Of a stretch of 49,474 bases of DNA, positions 37,032 to 46,473 are shown piece by piece (position 1 is the stretch's first letter; each line of letters begins with the position of its first letter). The position numbers and the translations under genes were made by a program. The notes below the pieces were generated by a model, which did no database searches, was not told where the DNA came from, and saw nothing but the letters and a program-made list of their open reading frames with translations. Origin of the DNA: Pseudomonas sp. ACM7 (lineage in GTDB: Bacteria; Pseudomonadota; Gammaproteobacteria; Pseudomonadales; Pseudomonadaceae); contig NZ_CP024866.1 in the NCBI RefSeq assembly GCF_004136015.1, positions 3,718,454 to 3,767,927 on the forward strand. The letters are read 5' to 3'.

Positions 37032-38588
37032 TTACAGGCCCGGCAGGCGCTGGCGAATCTGTGCAACGACTGTGTCGAGGGTTCCGCTTTCATTGGTCTG
37101 AACGCGTTTGCTGCAAAGAATCTCTTCAGGCGTCAGGGCCTCACGAGTGGCTTGCTGGGCTTCGATAACCGCCAGGTTGGCGTCGGACGGGTCCTTTTTG
37201 TCTGCCTGGCGCAGGGCCAGCCAGCTCTCGATCACCGCTTGCGGCGCATTGCAATCGAGGATCAGGAATGGCGCGCCGGTAGCTTCGGCGATTTTCGCTG
37301 CGCCGTCACGCTGGTCGCGCTTGAGGTACGTCGCATCGACTACCACCGGGAAACCAGCACGCAGGATCACTGCGGCAATTTCATGCAGGTGGGTGTAAGT
37401 GGCGGCGCTGGCGTCGGCGCTATAGATGCCGGCCTGCGGGTCGTTTGGCACGGTTTGCTCGCCGAACAGACGTTTGCGCTCTACATCGGAACGCAGGCGA
37501 ATGGCGCCCAACGCTTCCACCAGACGCATGGCCACGTGGCTCTTGCCGACGGCAGAAACACCGTGGGTGATGGCCATGAAGCGCGAAGGAATGGTGCTGT
37601 AGCTTTCCGCCAGGTTGGCGTAATTGCGGTACTGACGCAGGGTGGTGGCTCGCTGAACCGGGTCGGCCTCGGCCGGCATGCTGAACAGGCTGACCTTGGC
37701 GCGAACCAGTGCGCGATAGGCTTTATAGAAGTTCAGCAACTCAAGGCCCTGGTAATCGCCGGTCAGTTCCAGGTACTGGCTGATGAAGCGGCGTGCCAGA
37801 CTCTTCAGGCCACGGTCTTCCAGGTCCATCGCCAGGAAGCCGGTGTCGGCGTAAACGTCGGTGAAGCGGAACGGTTCGTTGAACTCGATGCAGTCGAAGA
37901 TCACGACCTTGCCGTCGATCACGGTGGCGTTGCCCAGGTGGATGTCACCGTGGCATTCGCGGATGAAACCTTCGGTCTTGCGCTGGGCGAACAGTGGCTT
38001 GAGGCGTTCGAAGCTGCTTTCGGCCCAGGCTTGCAGCGCATCCAGTTGCAGCAGATCGGCCTTGTCGCTGAGGAACGGGCGGATCTGTTCGAAGTTCTGG
38101 CGTACCGGCGCCATCACGCTGTCCGGCGTGCCGGCTTCGTGTTCGGCAGGCACTTTCGGTGCACTGAGGTGGAATTGGGCGATCTGCGCGGCCATCTCAT
38201 CGATGTGCGCAGTGGTCAATTCGCCGTTGGCTTGTAGGGTGCTGAGTAACCCGCTTTGTGGGAATTGACGCATCTTCAGTGCGTAATCGACAACCGGACC
38301 ATCGCCGCCCAATTGTGGCGCTTCGGCGCTGCCAGTGATCGGCAACACTTCGAGGTACAAATCGTTGGTCAGGCGCTGGTTCAGGCGTAGCTCTTCAGCG
38401 CAGAAATGCTCGCGGGCGTCGAGGCTGGTGAAGTCGAGGAAGCCGAAATTCACTGGCTTCTTCACTTTATAAGCAAAGGGGCCGGTGAGGATTACCCAGG
38501 AAATATGGGTTTCGATGACCTGGAACCCGTCTACGGGATGCGGGTAGAGGGCCGGGTTTTGCAGGGCAGCGATCAGGGACTGGCTCAC
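37032..38588 (-). CDS. Fusion of an aminoglycoside-phosphotransferase-like domain and an AAA (zeta-toxin-like) kinase domain
   Basis: A 518-residue protein with two parts. The N-terminal part (about 1-315) resembles APH-type kinases, with the Brenner motif CHGDIHLGNATV and IFDCIEFNEPFRF. The C-terminal part (about 335-518) is a P-loop kinase with HGVSAVGKSHVA (Walker A), as in the gluconate/zeta kinase group. The family is common in proteobacteria; the substrate is unknown. The GTG start at 38588 (VSQSLIAALQN) is preceded by AAGGA six bases upstream; the longer frame up to 38753 overlaps mrcB and is rejected. Confidence 0.85.
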   Translation of the reverse strand: MSQSLIAALQNPALYPHPVDGFQVIETHISWVILTGPFAYKVKKPVNFGFLDFTSLDAREHFCAEELRLNQRLTNDLYLEVLPITGSAEAPQLGGDGPVVDYALKMRQFPQSGLLSTLQANGELTTAHIDEMAAQIAQFHLSAPKVPAEHEAGTPDSVMAPVRQNFEQIRPFLSDKADLLQLDALQAWAESSFERLKPLFAQRKTEGFIRECHGDIHLGNATVIDGKVVIFDCIEFNEPFRFTDVYADTGFLAMDLEDRGLKSLARRFISQYLELTGDYQGLELLNFYKAYRALVRAKVSLFSMPAEADPVQRATTLRQYRNYANLAESYSTIPSRFMAITHGVSAVGKSHVAMRLVEALGAIRLRSDVERKRLFGEQTVPNDPQAGIYSADASAATYTHLHEIAAVILRAGFPVVVDATYLKRDQRDGAAKIAEATGAPFLILDCNAPQAVIESWLALRQADKKDPSDANLAVIEAQQATREALTPEEILCSKRVQTNESGTLDTVVAQIRQRLPGL

Positions 38589-38692
38589 AGGCGATCCTTC
38601 AGAGTCTGGGGAAAATTCACGGCCGTCATTATGGCCGCAAGTCCGTCTGACGCAAACCTCGGAGGGCTCCTGTTGAGTATGAATAAAGTGCG

Positions 38693-38698
38693 TATAAT
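38693..38698 (+). promoter_or_regulatory. -10 element immediately upstream of mrcB
   Basis: A perfect TATAAT at 38693-38698 lies eight bases before the mrcB ATG. A TTGAGT at 38673-38678 is only 14 bases upstream, so the -35 is weak or absent. If used, transcription would start near 38705, giving an almost leaderless message. Confidence 0.45.
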
Positions 38699-38706
38699 CC
38701 GCCGCC

Positions 38707-41031
38707 ATGACTCGTACTCGATCCCCCCGCACCCCCAAAAAACCACCTTCCAAGGGCCTGCGCCCCTGGCTGGGCTGGGCCCTTAAACTCAGTCTGGTCG
38801 GCCTTGTGGTGCTGGCCGGGTTCGCGGTTTACCTCGACGCGATCGTCCAGGAGAAGTTCTCCGGCAAGCGCTGGACCATTCCGGCCAAGGTGTACGCGCG
38901 CCCGCTGGAGCTGTTCGTCGGACAAAAGCTCAGCAAGGACGATTTTCTGACCGAACTCGATGCCTTGGGCTATCGACGCGAAAGCGTGAGCAATGGACCC
39001 GGCGCGGCGGCGGTCAGCGGCAATACCGTCGACTTGAATACCCGTGGCTTCCAGTTCTATGAAGGCATGGAGCAAGCGCAACCAGTACGGGTGCGTTTCT
39101 CTGGCGACTACGTGGCCGAACTTTCGGCGACCAACGGTTCGAAACTCTCAGTGGTGCGATTGGAACCGCTACTGATTGGCGGGATTTACCCGAAAAATCT
39201 CGAAGATCGCATTTTGATCAAAATTGATCAGGTCCCGCCGTATCTCCTGGAAACGCTGGTCGCTGTGGAAGACCGGGATTTCTACAGCCACTGGGGCGTG
39301 TCGCCCAAGTCGATTGCCCGAGCCATCTATGTCAACACCTCTGGCGGCAAGATGACCCAGGGCGGCAGTACGCTGACGCAACAACTGGTCAAGAACTTCT
39401 ACCTGACCAGCGAACGCAGCCTGACCCGTAAACTCACCGAAGCCATGATGGCGATGTTGCTTGAGCTGCATTACGACAAACGAGACATTCTTGAGGCTTA
39501 CCTCAATGAGGTGTTCGTCGGTCAGGATGGCCAGCGCGCGGTGCACGGTTTCGGCTTGGCAAGCCAGTTTTTCTTCGGGCAGCCGTTGTCTGAACTGAAG
39601 CTGCATCAAGTCGCGATGCTGGTGGGCATGGTCAAGGGGCCGTCCTATTACAACCCTCGTCGCAACCCTGAACGGGCGCTTGAACGGCGCAATCTCGTGC
39701 TCGATGTACTTGAGCAACAAGGTGTTGCCACCGTCGATCAGGTCGCTGCTGCGAAGAAAATGCCACTGGGTGTGACGACTCGCGGCAAGCTGGCTGACAG
39801 CTCGTTCCCGGGTTTCCTCGATCTGGTCAAGCGTCAGCTGCGCGAAGACTATCGCGACGAAGACTTGACCGAAGAAGGTCTGCGGATCTTCACCAGTTTC
39901 GACCCGATCCTGCAAATGAAAGCCGAAGCGTCGGTCAACGACACCTTCAAGAGACTCTCCGGGCGCAAGGGTTCCGATGAGGTTGAAGCGGCCATGGTCG
40001 TGACCAACCCGGAAACCGGTGAAGTCCAGGCCATGATCGGCAGCCGCCAGGCGAGTTTTGCCGGCTTCAACCGTGCGCTGGATGCTGTACGACCGATCGG
40101 CTCTTTGATCAAGCCGGCGGTTTATCTGACAGCCCTTGAGAAGCCGAGCCAGTACACATTGACCAGTTGGCTGTCGGACGATTCCTTCTCGATCAAAGGC
40201 GCGGACGGTCAAGTCTGGAAACCGCAGAACTACGATCGCCGTTCCCATGGCACCGTATTTCTGTATCAGGGCCTGGCGCACTCCTACAACCTGTCGACCG
40301 CGCGTCTCGGGTTGGCGGTGGGCGTACCGAATGTCTTGAAGACCCTGGCACGTCTCGGTGTGAGTCGCGAGTTCCCGGCGTTCCCGTCGATGTTGCTGGG
40401 CGCTGGCGGTCTGACCCCGATCGAAGTGGCGACGATGTACCAGACCCTGGCCAACGGTGGTTTCAATACTCCGATGCGCGGGATCCGTAGCGTATTGACC
40501 GCTGAAGGCGAACCGCTCAAGCGTTATCCGTTCCAGATTCAGCAGCGTTTTGATCCGGCCTCCATTTACCTGATCCAGAGCGCCATGCAGCGGGTCATGC
40601 GTGAAGGTACCGGTAGTTCGGTTTACAACGTGTTGCCGAAAACCCTGACCCTGGCCGGTAAGACCGGCACCAGTAACGATTCGCGGGACAGCTGGTTTGC
40701 CGGTTTCAGCCAGGACCTGCTGGCCGTGGTCTGGCTGGGTCGCGATGACAACGGCAAAACTCCGTTCACCGGCGCCACCGGTGCGCTGCAGGTCTGGACC
40801 AGTTTCATGCGCAAGGCCGATCCGTTGCCGCTGGACATGCCGCAGCCAGACAACATTGTTCAGGCCTGGGTCGATTCGCGTACCGGACAAGGCTCTGATG
40901 CCAACTGCCCAGGCGCGGTGCAGATGCCGTATATTCGCGGCAGCGAACCGCCTCCCGGTGCCGCTTGCGGTGGCGAAAGCCCTGTTTCCGGCGAAACGGT
41001 GATGGATTGGGTCAAGGGCTGGATGAATTAA
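38707..41031 (+). CDS. mrcB: Penicillin-binding protein 1B, bifunctional glycosyltransferase-transpeptidase
   Basis: Polymerises and cross-links peptidoglycan at the outer face of the inner membrane. The 774-residue protein has a basic cytoplasmic tail, one membrane helix (about 27-45), a UB2H-like domain (70-150), and a GT51 domain with Glu188 in VEDRDFYSHWG and the QGGSTLTQQLVKNFYL motif (218-233). The transpeptidase domain shows SLIK (Ser466-Lys469), SYN (526-528) and KTGT (652-655). All catalytic residues are present. No Shine-Dalgarno sequence is visible before the ATG. Confidence 0.96.
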   Translation: MTRTRSPRTPKKPPSKGLRPWLGWALKLSLVGLVVLAGFAVYLDAIVQEKFSGKRWTIPAKVYARPLELFVGQKLSKDDFLTELDALGYRRESVSNGPGAAAVSGNTVDLNTRGFQFYEGMEQAQPVRVRFSGDYVAELSATNGSKLSVVRLEPLLIGGIYPKNLEDRILIKIDQVPPYLLETLVAVEDRDFYSHWGVSPKSIARAIYVNTSGGKMTQGGSTLTQQLVKNFYLTSERSLTRKLTEAMMAMLLELHYDKRDILEAYLNEVFVGQDGQRAVHGFGLASQFFFGQPLSELKLHQVAMLVGMVKGPSYYNPRRNPERALERRNLVLDVLEQQGVATVDQVAAAKKMPLGVTTRGKLADSSFPGFLDLVKRQLREDYRDEDLTEEGLRIFTSFDPILQMKAEASVNDTFKRLSGRKGSDEVEAAMVVTNPETGEVQAMIGSRQASFAGFNRALDAVRPIGSLIKPAVYLTALEKPSQYTLTSWLSDDSFSIKGADGQVWKPQNYDRRSHGTVFLYQGLAHSYNLSTARLGLAVGVPNVLKTLARLGVSREFPAFPSMLLGAGGLTPIEVATMYQTLANGGFNTPMRGIRSVLTAEGEPLKRYPFQIQQRFDPASIYLIQSAMQRVMREGTGSSVYNVLPKTLTLAGKTGTSNDSRDSWFAGFSQDLLAVVWLGRDDNGKTPFTGATGALQVWTSFMRKADPLPLDMPQPDNIVQAWVDSRTGQGSDANCPGAVQMPYIRGSEPPPGAACGGESPVSGETVMDWVKGWMN

Positions 41032-41047
41032 GCAAAGAGGGTTTCAA

Positions 41048-41782
41048 GTGAACAAGTGGTTGATTCCAGCGGTTACCGCCGTGGCTTTGCTCAGCGGTTG
41101 CTCCTCCGTACAACGCGGGTCGATTCCGGTTGTGGATTCCGGTAGCGCCGTTTCGAACAGTGAACGGGTTTCGGCGAATGGCGGTTTCCGTCAAACGACG
41201 ACTAAACGTCCTGCGCAAGCCCAGACTCAGGCAATCCCGCAAGGTGATACCGGCGTCGTCGTGATGGTGCCAGGTGGTGGCGCTGTGACGTCGGCACCGA
41301 TCAGCACTGCGCCGATCACACCAGGCCCGATCACCCCGGGGCCGATCGATACCTCGCCGGTCCAGTCGGCACCGGTCAATCAAGGCAGCTACAGCATGCC
41401 GTCGACGCCGAGCGGGATTCCTTCGGCAAGCTCCGGTGGCTTGTCTGCCGACGAGCAATTGGACGGTCCGGTTCTGGCCTTGCTGACCACCGCTCAGCAG
41501 CAACAGGCGAGCGGTGATCTCAACGGTGCTTCCTCCAGCCTCGAGCGCGCCCAGCGTGTTGCGCCGCGTGAGCCGCAAGTGCTTTATCGTCTGGCTCAGG
41601 TGCGTATGGCCCAAGGCGATGCGCCACAAGCCGAGCAGTTTGCTCGTCGTGGCCTGACCTTCTCCAACGGTCGTCCGGCACTTCAGGCCAGCCTGTGGGG
41701 ATTGATCGCTCAGGCGCGTGAGAAACAGGGTGATTCTGCTGGCGCAGCATTGGCCCGTCAGAAGGCCAAGGTATCGCTGTGA
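41048..41782 (+). CDS. TPR-containing lipoprotein
   Basis: A 244-residue lipoprotein with signal MNKWLIPAVTAVALLSGC (lipobox LSGC, Cys18). The middle has a Pro-rich near repeat (SAPISTAPITPGPITPG and similar), and the C-terminal half has two to three tetratricopeptide-like repeats: LLTTAQQQQASGDLNGASSSL, YRLAQVRMAQGDAPQAEQFA and the last. It follows mrcB by 16 bases, in an operon-like order that I recall as conserved in pseudomonads, which suggests a role at the cell envelope near PBP1B. Function unknown. Confidence 0.85.
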   Translation: MNKWLIPAVTAVALLSGCSSVQRGSIPVVDSGSAVSNSERVSANGGFRQTTTKRPAQAQTQAIPQGDTGVVVMVPGGGAVTSAPISTAPITPGPITPGPIDTSPVQSAPVNQGSYSMPSTPSGIPSASSGGLSADEQLDGPVLALLTTAQQQQASGDLNGASSSLERAQRVAPREPQVLYRLAQVRMAQGDAPQAEQFARRGLTFSNGRPALQASLWGLIAQAREKQGDSAGAALARQKAKVSL

Positions 41783-42117
41783 TGGATGCACGCTTTCCGA
41801 AGATTGCCGAACAGTTGCTATTGATCGAGTGCGAGCTGCGGGTTCAGGGTTGGTGGGACGAGGTCTCGCCCTCCGCCGAAGCGCTTTCCAGTGTCGAACC
41901 ATTCTCTGTCGATACGCTGGATTTCGAGCAGTGGCTGCAATGGATCTTCCTTCCGCGGATGAAGGTGATCCTCGAGCAGGATCTGCCCTTGCCAAACGCT
42001 TCGGGAATTCAGGAGATGGCCGAAATGGTCTTCGCCGCCCGTAATGTCCAGGGCAAGGACCGGCAGTTGCAGGTGCTGCTCAAAGAGTTTGATCTTCTGA
42101 TCACCGCCTCTCGCTAA
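41782..42117 (+). CDS. yqcC: YqcC family protein
   Basis: An 111-residue soluble protein matching YqcC (DUF446): IAEQLLLIECELRVQGWW, the conserved PFSVDTLDFEQWLQWIF, and LPRMKVILEQDLPLP. The fold is helical and its role unknown; in enterobacteria it lies beside truC. The ATG at 41782 overlaps the upstream lipoprotein stop (TGATG), indicating coupling. A GTG one codon earlier is a less likely start. Confidence 0.88.
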   Translation: MDARFPKIAEQLLLIECELRVQGWWDEVSPSAEALSSVEPFSVDTLDFEQWLQWIFLPRMKVILEQDLPLPNASGIQEMAEMVFAARNVQGKDRQLQVLLKEFDLLITASR

Positions 42118-42129
42118 CGCCGATCCGTT

Positions 42130-42216
42130 GTAGGAGTTGTCGAGTGAAACGAGGCTGCGATCTTTTGACTTTGCTTTTAAAAAGATCGCAGCCTCGTTTC
42201 ACTCGACAGCTACTAC
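42130..42216. repeat. REP doublet of the GTAG family, likely also a bidirectional terminator
   Basis: GTAGGAGTTGTCGAGTGAAA and CGAGGCTGCGATCTTTT pair with AAAAGATCGCAGCCTCG and TTTCACTCGACAGCTACTAC over about 36 bases around a 13-base loop. It is flanked by convergent genes yqcC and the DUF4124 gene, so both could end in it. It shares its core with 21788-21947. Confidence 0.85.
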
Positions 42217-42222
42217 AGGTGT

Positions 42223-42645
42223 TTATTGGCAATTATCCGCAATCTGTTTCTGTGCTTCGCTAATGCGCTCCTGCCGCTGCTGGTCGGTCAGGCGGCGCAT
42301 CTCACCTTCGACATCCTCCCGTATTCGCGGATTGTTCTGCAGCTGAGCCAGGTTCGTCCGCGCCTGTTCGCAGAATGCCTTTAGCTGGGCTTGCTGCTCG
42401 GTCACCTGCTTTTTAACTTTATTGTCGATAGCCTGTTGATCACCAATGGTGCCGCTGCGTGGTGGCGGGGGCTGGTTGCTTGCAGGCGAGGAGGGCGTGA
42501 CCACGGTGGTGGCTTCCCGGCCTTGGGGCGGCTGGGCGTCGAAGTGGGTAACGCCCTGGGCGTCGACCCATTTGTAGATCTGAGCGGCCATGCACAAAGG
42601 GCTGATGCCAATCAGCAGGCTGGCGGTCAGGAAAAACGTTCGCAT
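42223..42645 (-). CDS. DUF4124 domain periplasmic protein
   Basis: A 140-residue secreted protein. The signal peptide (about 1-20, ending PLCMA) is followed by the DUF4124 strand pair QIYKWVDAQGVTHFDAQPP, a Pro/Ser linker and a helical coiled-coil C-terminus (QQAIDNKVKKQVTEQQAQLK) with two Cys. Function unknown; such proteins are common in pseudomonads. Start MRTFFLTASLL is chosen because it begins the signal peptide. Confidence 0.84.
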   Translation of the reverse strand: MRTFFLTASLLIGISPLCMAAQIYKWVDAQGVTHFDAQPPQGREATTVVTPSSPASNQPPPPRSGTIGDQQAIDNKVKKQVTEQQAQLKAFCEQARTNLAQLQNNPRIREDVEGEMRRLTDQQRQERISEAQKQIADNCQ

Positions 42646-42750
42646 GCCATTTCCTTGTATTGGGTTGCGCAATTGAAGCTAACACAGTTGCTGTTTAGCG
42701 GTTTTTTCTTGCTTTCTCATGTGCTTAGTTCAATAAAGCACATAGACGAC

Positions 42751-42779
42751 TTGACTTGGAGAGGACGAAACAGAAGAAT
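42751..42779 (+). promoter_or_regulatory. Candidate sigma-70 promoter of the ilvI leader
   Basis: TTGACT (42751-42756) and AAGAAT (42774-42779) are 17 bases apart; five and four of six positions match the consensus. The start would be near 42786, giving an untranslated leader of about 260 bases for ilvI. Confidence 0.45.
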
Positions 42780-42783
42780 CCAA

Positions 42784-42978
42784 AGTCCGCTGTAGAGGGA
42801 CTGCCAGAAGCAGGCCCGCTCAGCAGATCATGAGGCGCACATCCGCGCCGACCTGTTACACCCGCAACGCGTTACCTCGCGCTGGGTGGGAAAGGCCCGC
42901 AACACTTGGGACGATCCCAATACTTGCTCAGTCAGTGCTGACGTAGTCGGCGACCACCGTCGCTCATGCTCTGCTGAG
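42784..42978 (+). ncRNA. Candidate structured leader RNA of ilvI-ilvH
   Basis: The region can fold into a closed multi-branched RNA. Outer stem: CTCAGCAGATCATGAG (42819-42834) with CTCATGCTCTGCTGAG (42963-42978), 15 pairs and one mismatch. Inside, CGCCGAC (42846-42852) pairs with GTCGGCG (42946-42952), CACCCG (42859-42864) with TGGGTG (42883-42888), TTGGGA (42906-42911) with TCCCAA (42915-42920), and GTCA/TGAC at 42931-42942. A small hairpin AGTCC/GGACT (42784-42802) precedes it. No known riboswitch class is recognised and no U-run terminator follows. A 38-codon frame (42830-42946) runs through it but has no ribosome binding site. Confidence 0.5.
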
Positions 42979-43045
42979 AAGTAAACCTATTAAGACCCGT
43001 CCCCTTTTATGTGGGCGGTATTCTGGCGTTTTAGAGGTGAACAAC

Positions 43046-44770
43046 GTGGAGCTTTTATCTGGCGGTGAGATGCTCGTCCGCTTTTTGCGTGACGAAGGCG
43101 TCAAATATATCTACGGGTACCCGGGTGGTGCTCTTCTTCATGTTTACGATGCCCTGTTCAAAGAACCGGAAGTGACCCACATCCTGGTTCGTCACGAACA
43201 GGCTGCGACCCATATGGCTGACGGCTATGCCCGTGCCACCGGTAAAGCCGGTGTGGTACTGGTGACCTCCGGCCCGGGCGCAACCAACGCCATCACCGGT
43301 ATTGCCACGGCCTACATGGACTCCATTCCGATGGTGGTCATTTCCGGCCAGGTGCCTAGCAACATGGTTGGTACCGATGCGTTCCAGGAAACCGACATGA
43401 TCGGTATCTCCCGGCCGATCGTGAAGCACAGCTTCATGATCAAACACGCGTCGGAAATCCCGGAAGTCATGAAGAAAGCGTTCTACCTCGCGCAATCCGG
43501 TCGTCCTGGGCCGGTCGTTGTCGATATCCCGAAAGACATGACCAACCCGGCCGAGAAGTTCGAATACATCTTCCCGAAAAAAGCCAAGCTGCGTTCCTAC
43601 AGCCCGGCCGTTCGCGGTCACTCCGGGCAAATCCGCAAGGCGGCAGAAATGCTCCTGGCGGCCAAGCGTCCTGTGATGTACGCAGGCGGTGGCGTGATTC
43701 TCGGAGGCGGCTCCGCGCCGCTGACCGAGCTGGCGAAGATGCTCAACCTGCCAGTAACCAATACCCTGATGGGCCTGGGTGCCTACCCTGGCACCGACCG
43801 TCAGTTCATTGGCATGCTCGGCATGCACGGCAGCTACACCGCTAACCTGGCGATGCACCATGCCGACGTGATCCTCGCGGTCGGCGCGCGTTTCGATGAT
43901 CGCGTGATCAACGGTCCGGCGAAGTTCTGCCCGAATGCCAAGATCATTCACATCGACATCGACCCGGCTTCGATTTCCAAGACCATCAAGGCAGACGTAC
44001 CTATCGTCGGTCCGGTCGAGAGCGTCCTGACCGAAATGGTCGCGATCCTCAAGGAAATCGGCGAGACCCCGAACAAGGAGTCTGTTGCCAGTTGGTGGAA
44101 GCAAGTTGACGAGTGGCGCGGTGACCGCGGCCTGTTCCCTTACGACAAGGGCGACGGCAGCGTCATCAAGCCGCAGACCGTGATCGAAACCCTGTGCGAA
44201 GTCACCAAGGGCGATGCCTTTGTGGCCTCCGACGTGGGCCAGCACCAAATGTTTGCGGCGCAGTACTACACGTTCAACAAGCCGAACCGCTGGATCAACT
44301 CCGGTGGCCTGGGCACCATGGGCTTCGGTTTTCCGGCGGCCATGGGCATCAAGCTGAGCTTCCCGGATGACGACGTCGTCTGCGTGACGGGCGAGGGCAG
44401 TATCCAGATGAACATTCAGGAACTGTCCACCTGTCTGCAATATGGCTTGCCGGTGAAAATCGTCATCCTGAACAACGGTGTTCTGGGTATGGTTCGCCAG
44501 TGGCAAGACATGAGCTATGGCAGCCGTCACTCGCATTCCTACATGGAGTCTCTGCCTGACTTCGTCAAGCTGGCAGAGGCCTATGGTCACGTCGGCATGC
44601 GCATCACCGACTCCAAAGATTTGAAGTCGAAGATGGAGGAAGCGTTCGCCATGAAGGATCGTCTGGTGATCATCGATGTTTCGGTCGATACCAGCGAGCA
44701 CGTCTACCCGATGCAGATCAAAGACGGCTCCATGCGCGATATGTGGCTGAGCAAGACGGAGCGTACATAA
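43046..44770 (+). CDS. ilvI: Acetolactate synthase, large (catalytic) subunit
   Basis: The TPP-dependent first common enzyme of branched-chain amino acid synthesis; it condenses two pyruvates, or pyruvate with 2-oxobutyrate. The 574-residue protein has the catalytic Glu51 ([16 protein letters not shown]), FAD/TPP-binding regions and the TPP-magnesium motif GEGSIQMN...ILNNG, where GEG stands for the usual GDG. GTG at 43046 is chosen: AGAGG lies eight bases upstream and the length is that of Pseudomonas IlvI. A GTG nine bases earlier is less likely. A 260-base leader precedes the gene; ilvH follows after two bases. Confidence 0.96.
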   Translation: MELLSGGEMLVRFLRDEGVKYIYGYPGGALLHVYDALFKEPEVTHILVRHEQAATHMADGYARATGKAGVVLVTSGPGATNAITGIATAYMDSIPMVVISGQVPSNMVGTDAFQETDMIGISRPIVKHSFMIKHASEIPEVMKKAFYLAQSGRPGPVVVDIPKDMTNPAEKFEYIFPKKAKLRSYSPAVRGHSGQIRKAAEMLLAAKRPVMYAGGGVILGGGSAPLTELAKMLNLPVTNTLMGLGAYPGTDRQFIGMLGMHGSYTANLAMHHADVILAVGARFDDRVINGPAKFCPNAKIIHIDIDPASISKTIKADVPIVGPVESVLTEMVAILKEIGETPNKESVASWWKQVDEWRGDRGLFPYDKGDGSVIKPQTVIETLCEVTKGDAFVASDVGQHQMFAAQYYTFNKPNRWINSGGLGTMGFGFPAAMGIKLSFPDDDVVCVTGEGSIQMNIQELSTCLQYGLPVKIVILNNGVLGMVRQWQDMSYGSRHSHSYMESLPDFVKLAEAYGHVGMRITDSKDLKSKMEEAFAMKDRLVIIDVSVDTSEHVYPMQIKDGSMRDMWLSKTERT

Positions 44771-44772
44771 TC

Positions 44773-45264
44773 ATGCGGCACATTATTTCCTTGCTTCTGG
44801 AAAACGAACCGGGTGCTCTGTCTCGTGTAGTCGGCCTGTTCTCGCAGCGCAACTACAACATCGAAAGCCTGACCGTGGCACCGACCGAAGACCCGACCCT
44901 GTCGCGTCTGACGCTGACCACTGTTGGTCACGATGAAGTTATCGAGCAGATCACCAAGAACCTGAACAAGCTGATCGAAGTGGTCAAACTGGTCGACCTG
45001 TCGGAGAGTGCTCACATCGAGCGCGAACTGATGCTGGTCAAGGTCAAGGCTACCGGTGCCCAGCGCGCCGAGATCAAACGCACTACCGATATTTATCGTG
45101 GGCAGATCGTTGACGTCAGCGCTAGCGTGTATACCGTTCAATTGACCGGTACAAGCGATAAGCTCGACAGCTTCATTCAGTCCATTGGCACCGCCTCGAT
45201 TCTGGAAACCGTCCGCAGCGGCGTAACCGGCATTGCCCGCGGCGACAAAGTACTCAGCATCTAA
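44773..45264 (+). CDS. ilvH: Acetolactate synthase, small (regulatory) subunit
   Basis: IlvH binds valine and confers feedback inhibition on IlvI. The 163-residue protein has an ACT domain (MRHIISLLLENEPGALSRVV, residues 1-75) with the expected Asn in YNIESLTVAPT, and a C-terminal second ACT-like domain (RTTDIYRGQIVDVSASVYTV). The ATG at 44773 begins two bases after the ilvI stop; upstream in-frame ATG 44743 lies inside ilvI and is rejected. Confidence 0.96.
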   Translation: MRHIISLLLENEPGALSRVVGLFSQRNYNIESLTVAPTEDPTLSRLTLTTVGHDEVIEQITKNLNKLIEVVKLVDLSESAHIERELMLVKVKATGAQRAEIKRTTDIYRGQIVDVSASVYTVQLTGTSDKLDSFIQSIGTASILETVRSGVTGIARGDKVLSI

Positions 45265-45303
45265 ACCAAATTAGCGAATGGCCTGAACGGCTTGGATATA
45301 TAG

Positions 45304-46329
<1,026 letters not shown>

Positions 46330-46345
46330 GTCGCGCACTTGTACG

Positions 46346-46371
46346 AAAAACGCGGCCTAGGCCGCGTTTTT
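46346..46371 (+). terminator. Rho-independent terminator of ilvIHC
   Basis: AAAAACGCGGCC and the matching GGCCGCGTTTTT form a near-perfect palindromic stem with six T at its 3' end, 17 bases after the ilvC stop. It would act in both directions. Confidence 0.93.
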
Positions 46372-46473
46372 TCGTTTGGGTGGCTGGTTCTGGTATAAAG
46401 CTGCATCGTTTGCGGCCGAACCGTCGTCCCAGACACCTGTCCAAACTTTCCACCCCGTTGCAAGGTAATGTCC

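Noticed and set aside
43055..44701. Antisense frame of 548 codons opposite ilvI (and similar ones opposite ilvC, mrcB and the aminotransferase)
   Set aside because: Shadow of the codon bias of the true genes; His/Gly/Asp-rich composition and no family match.
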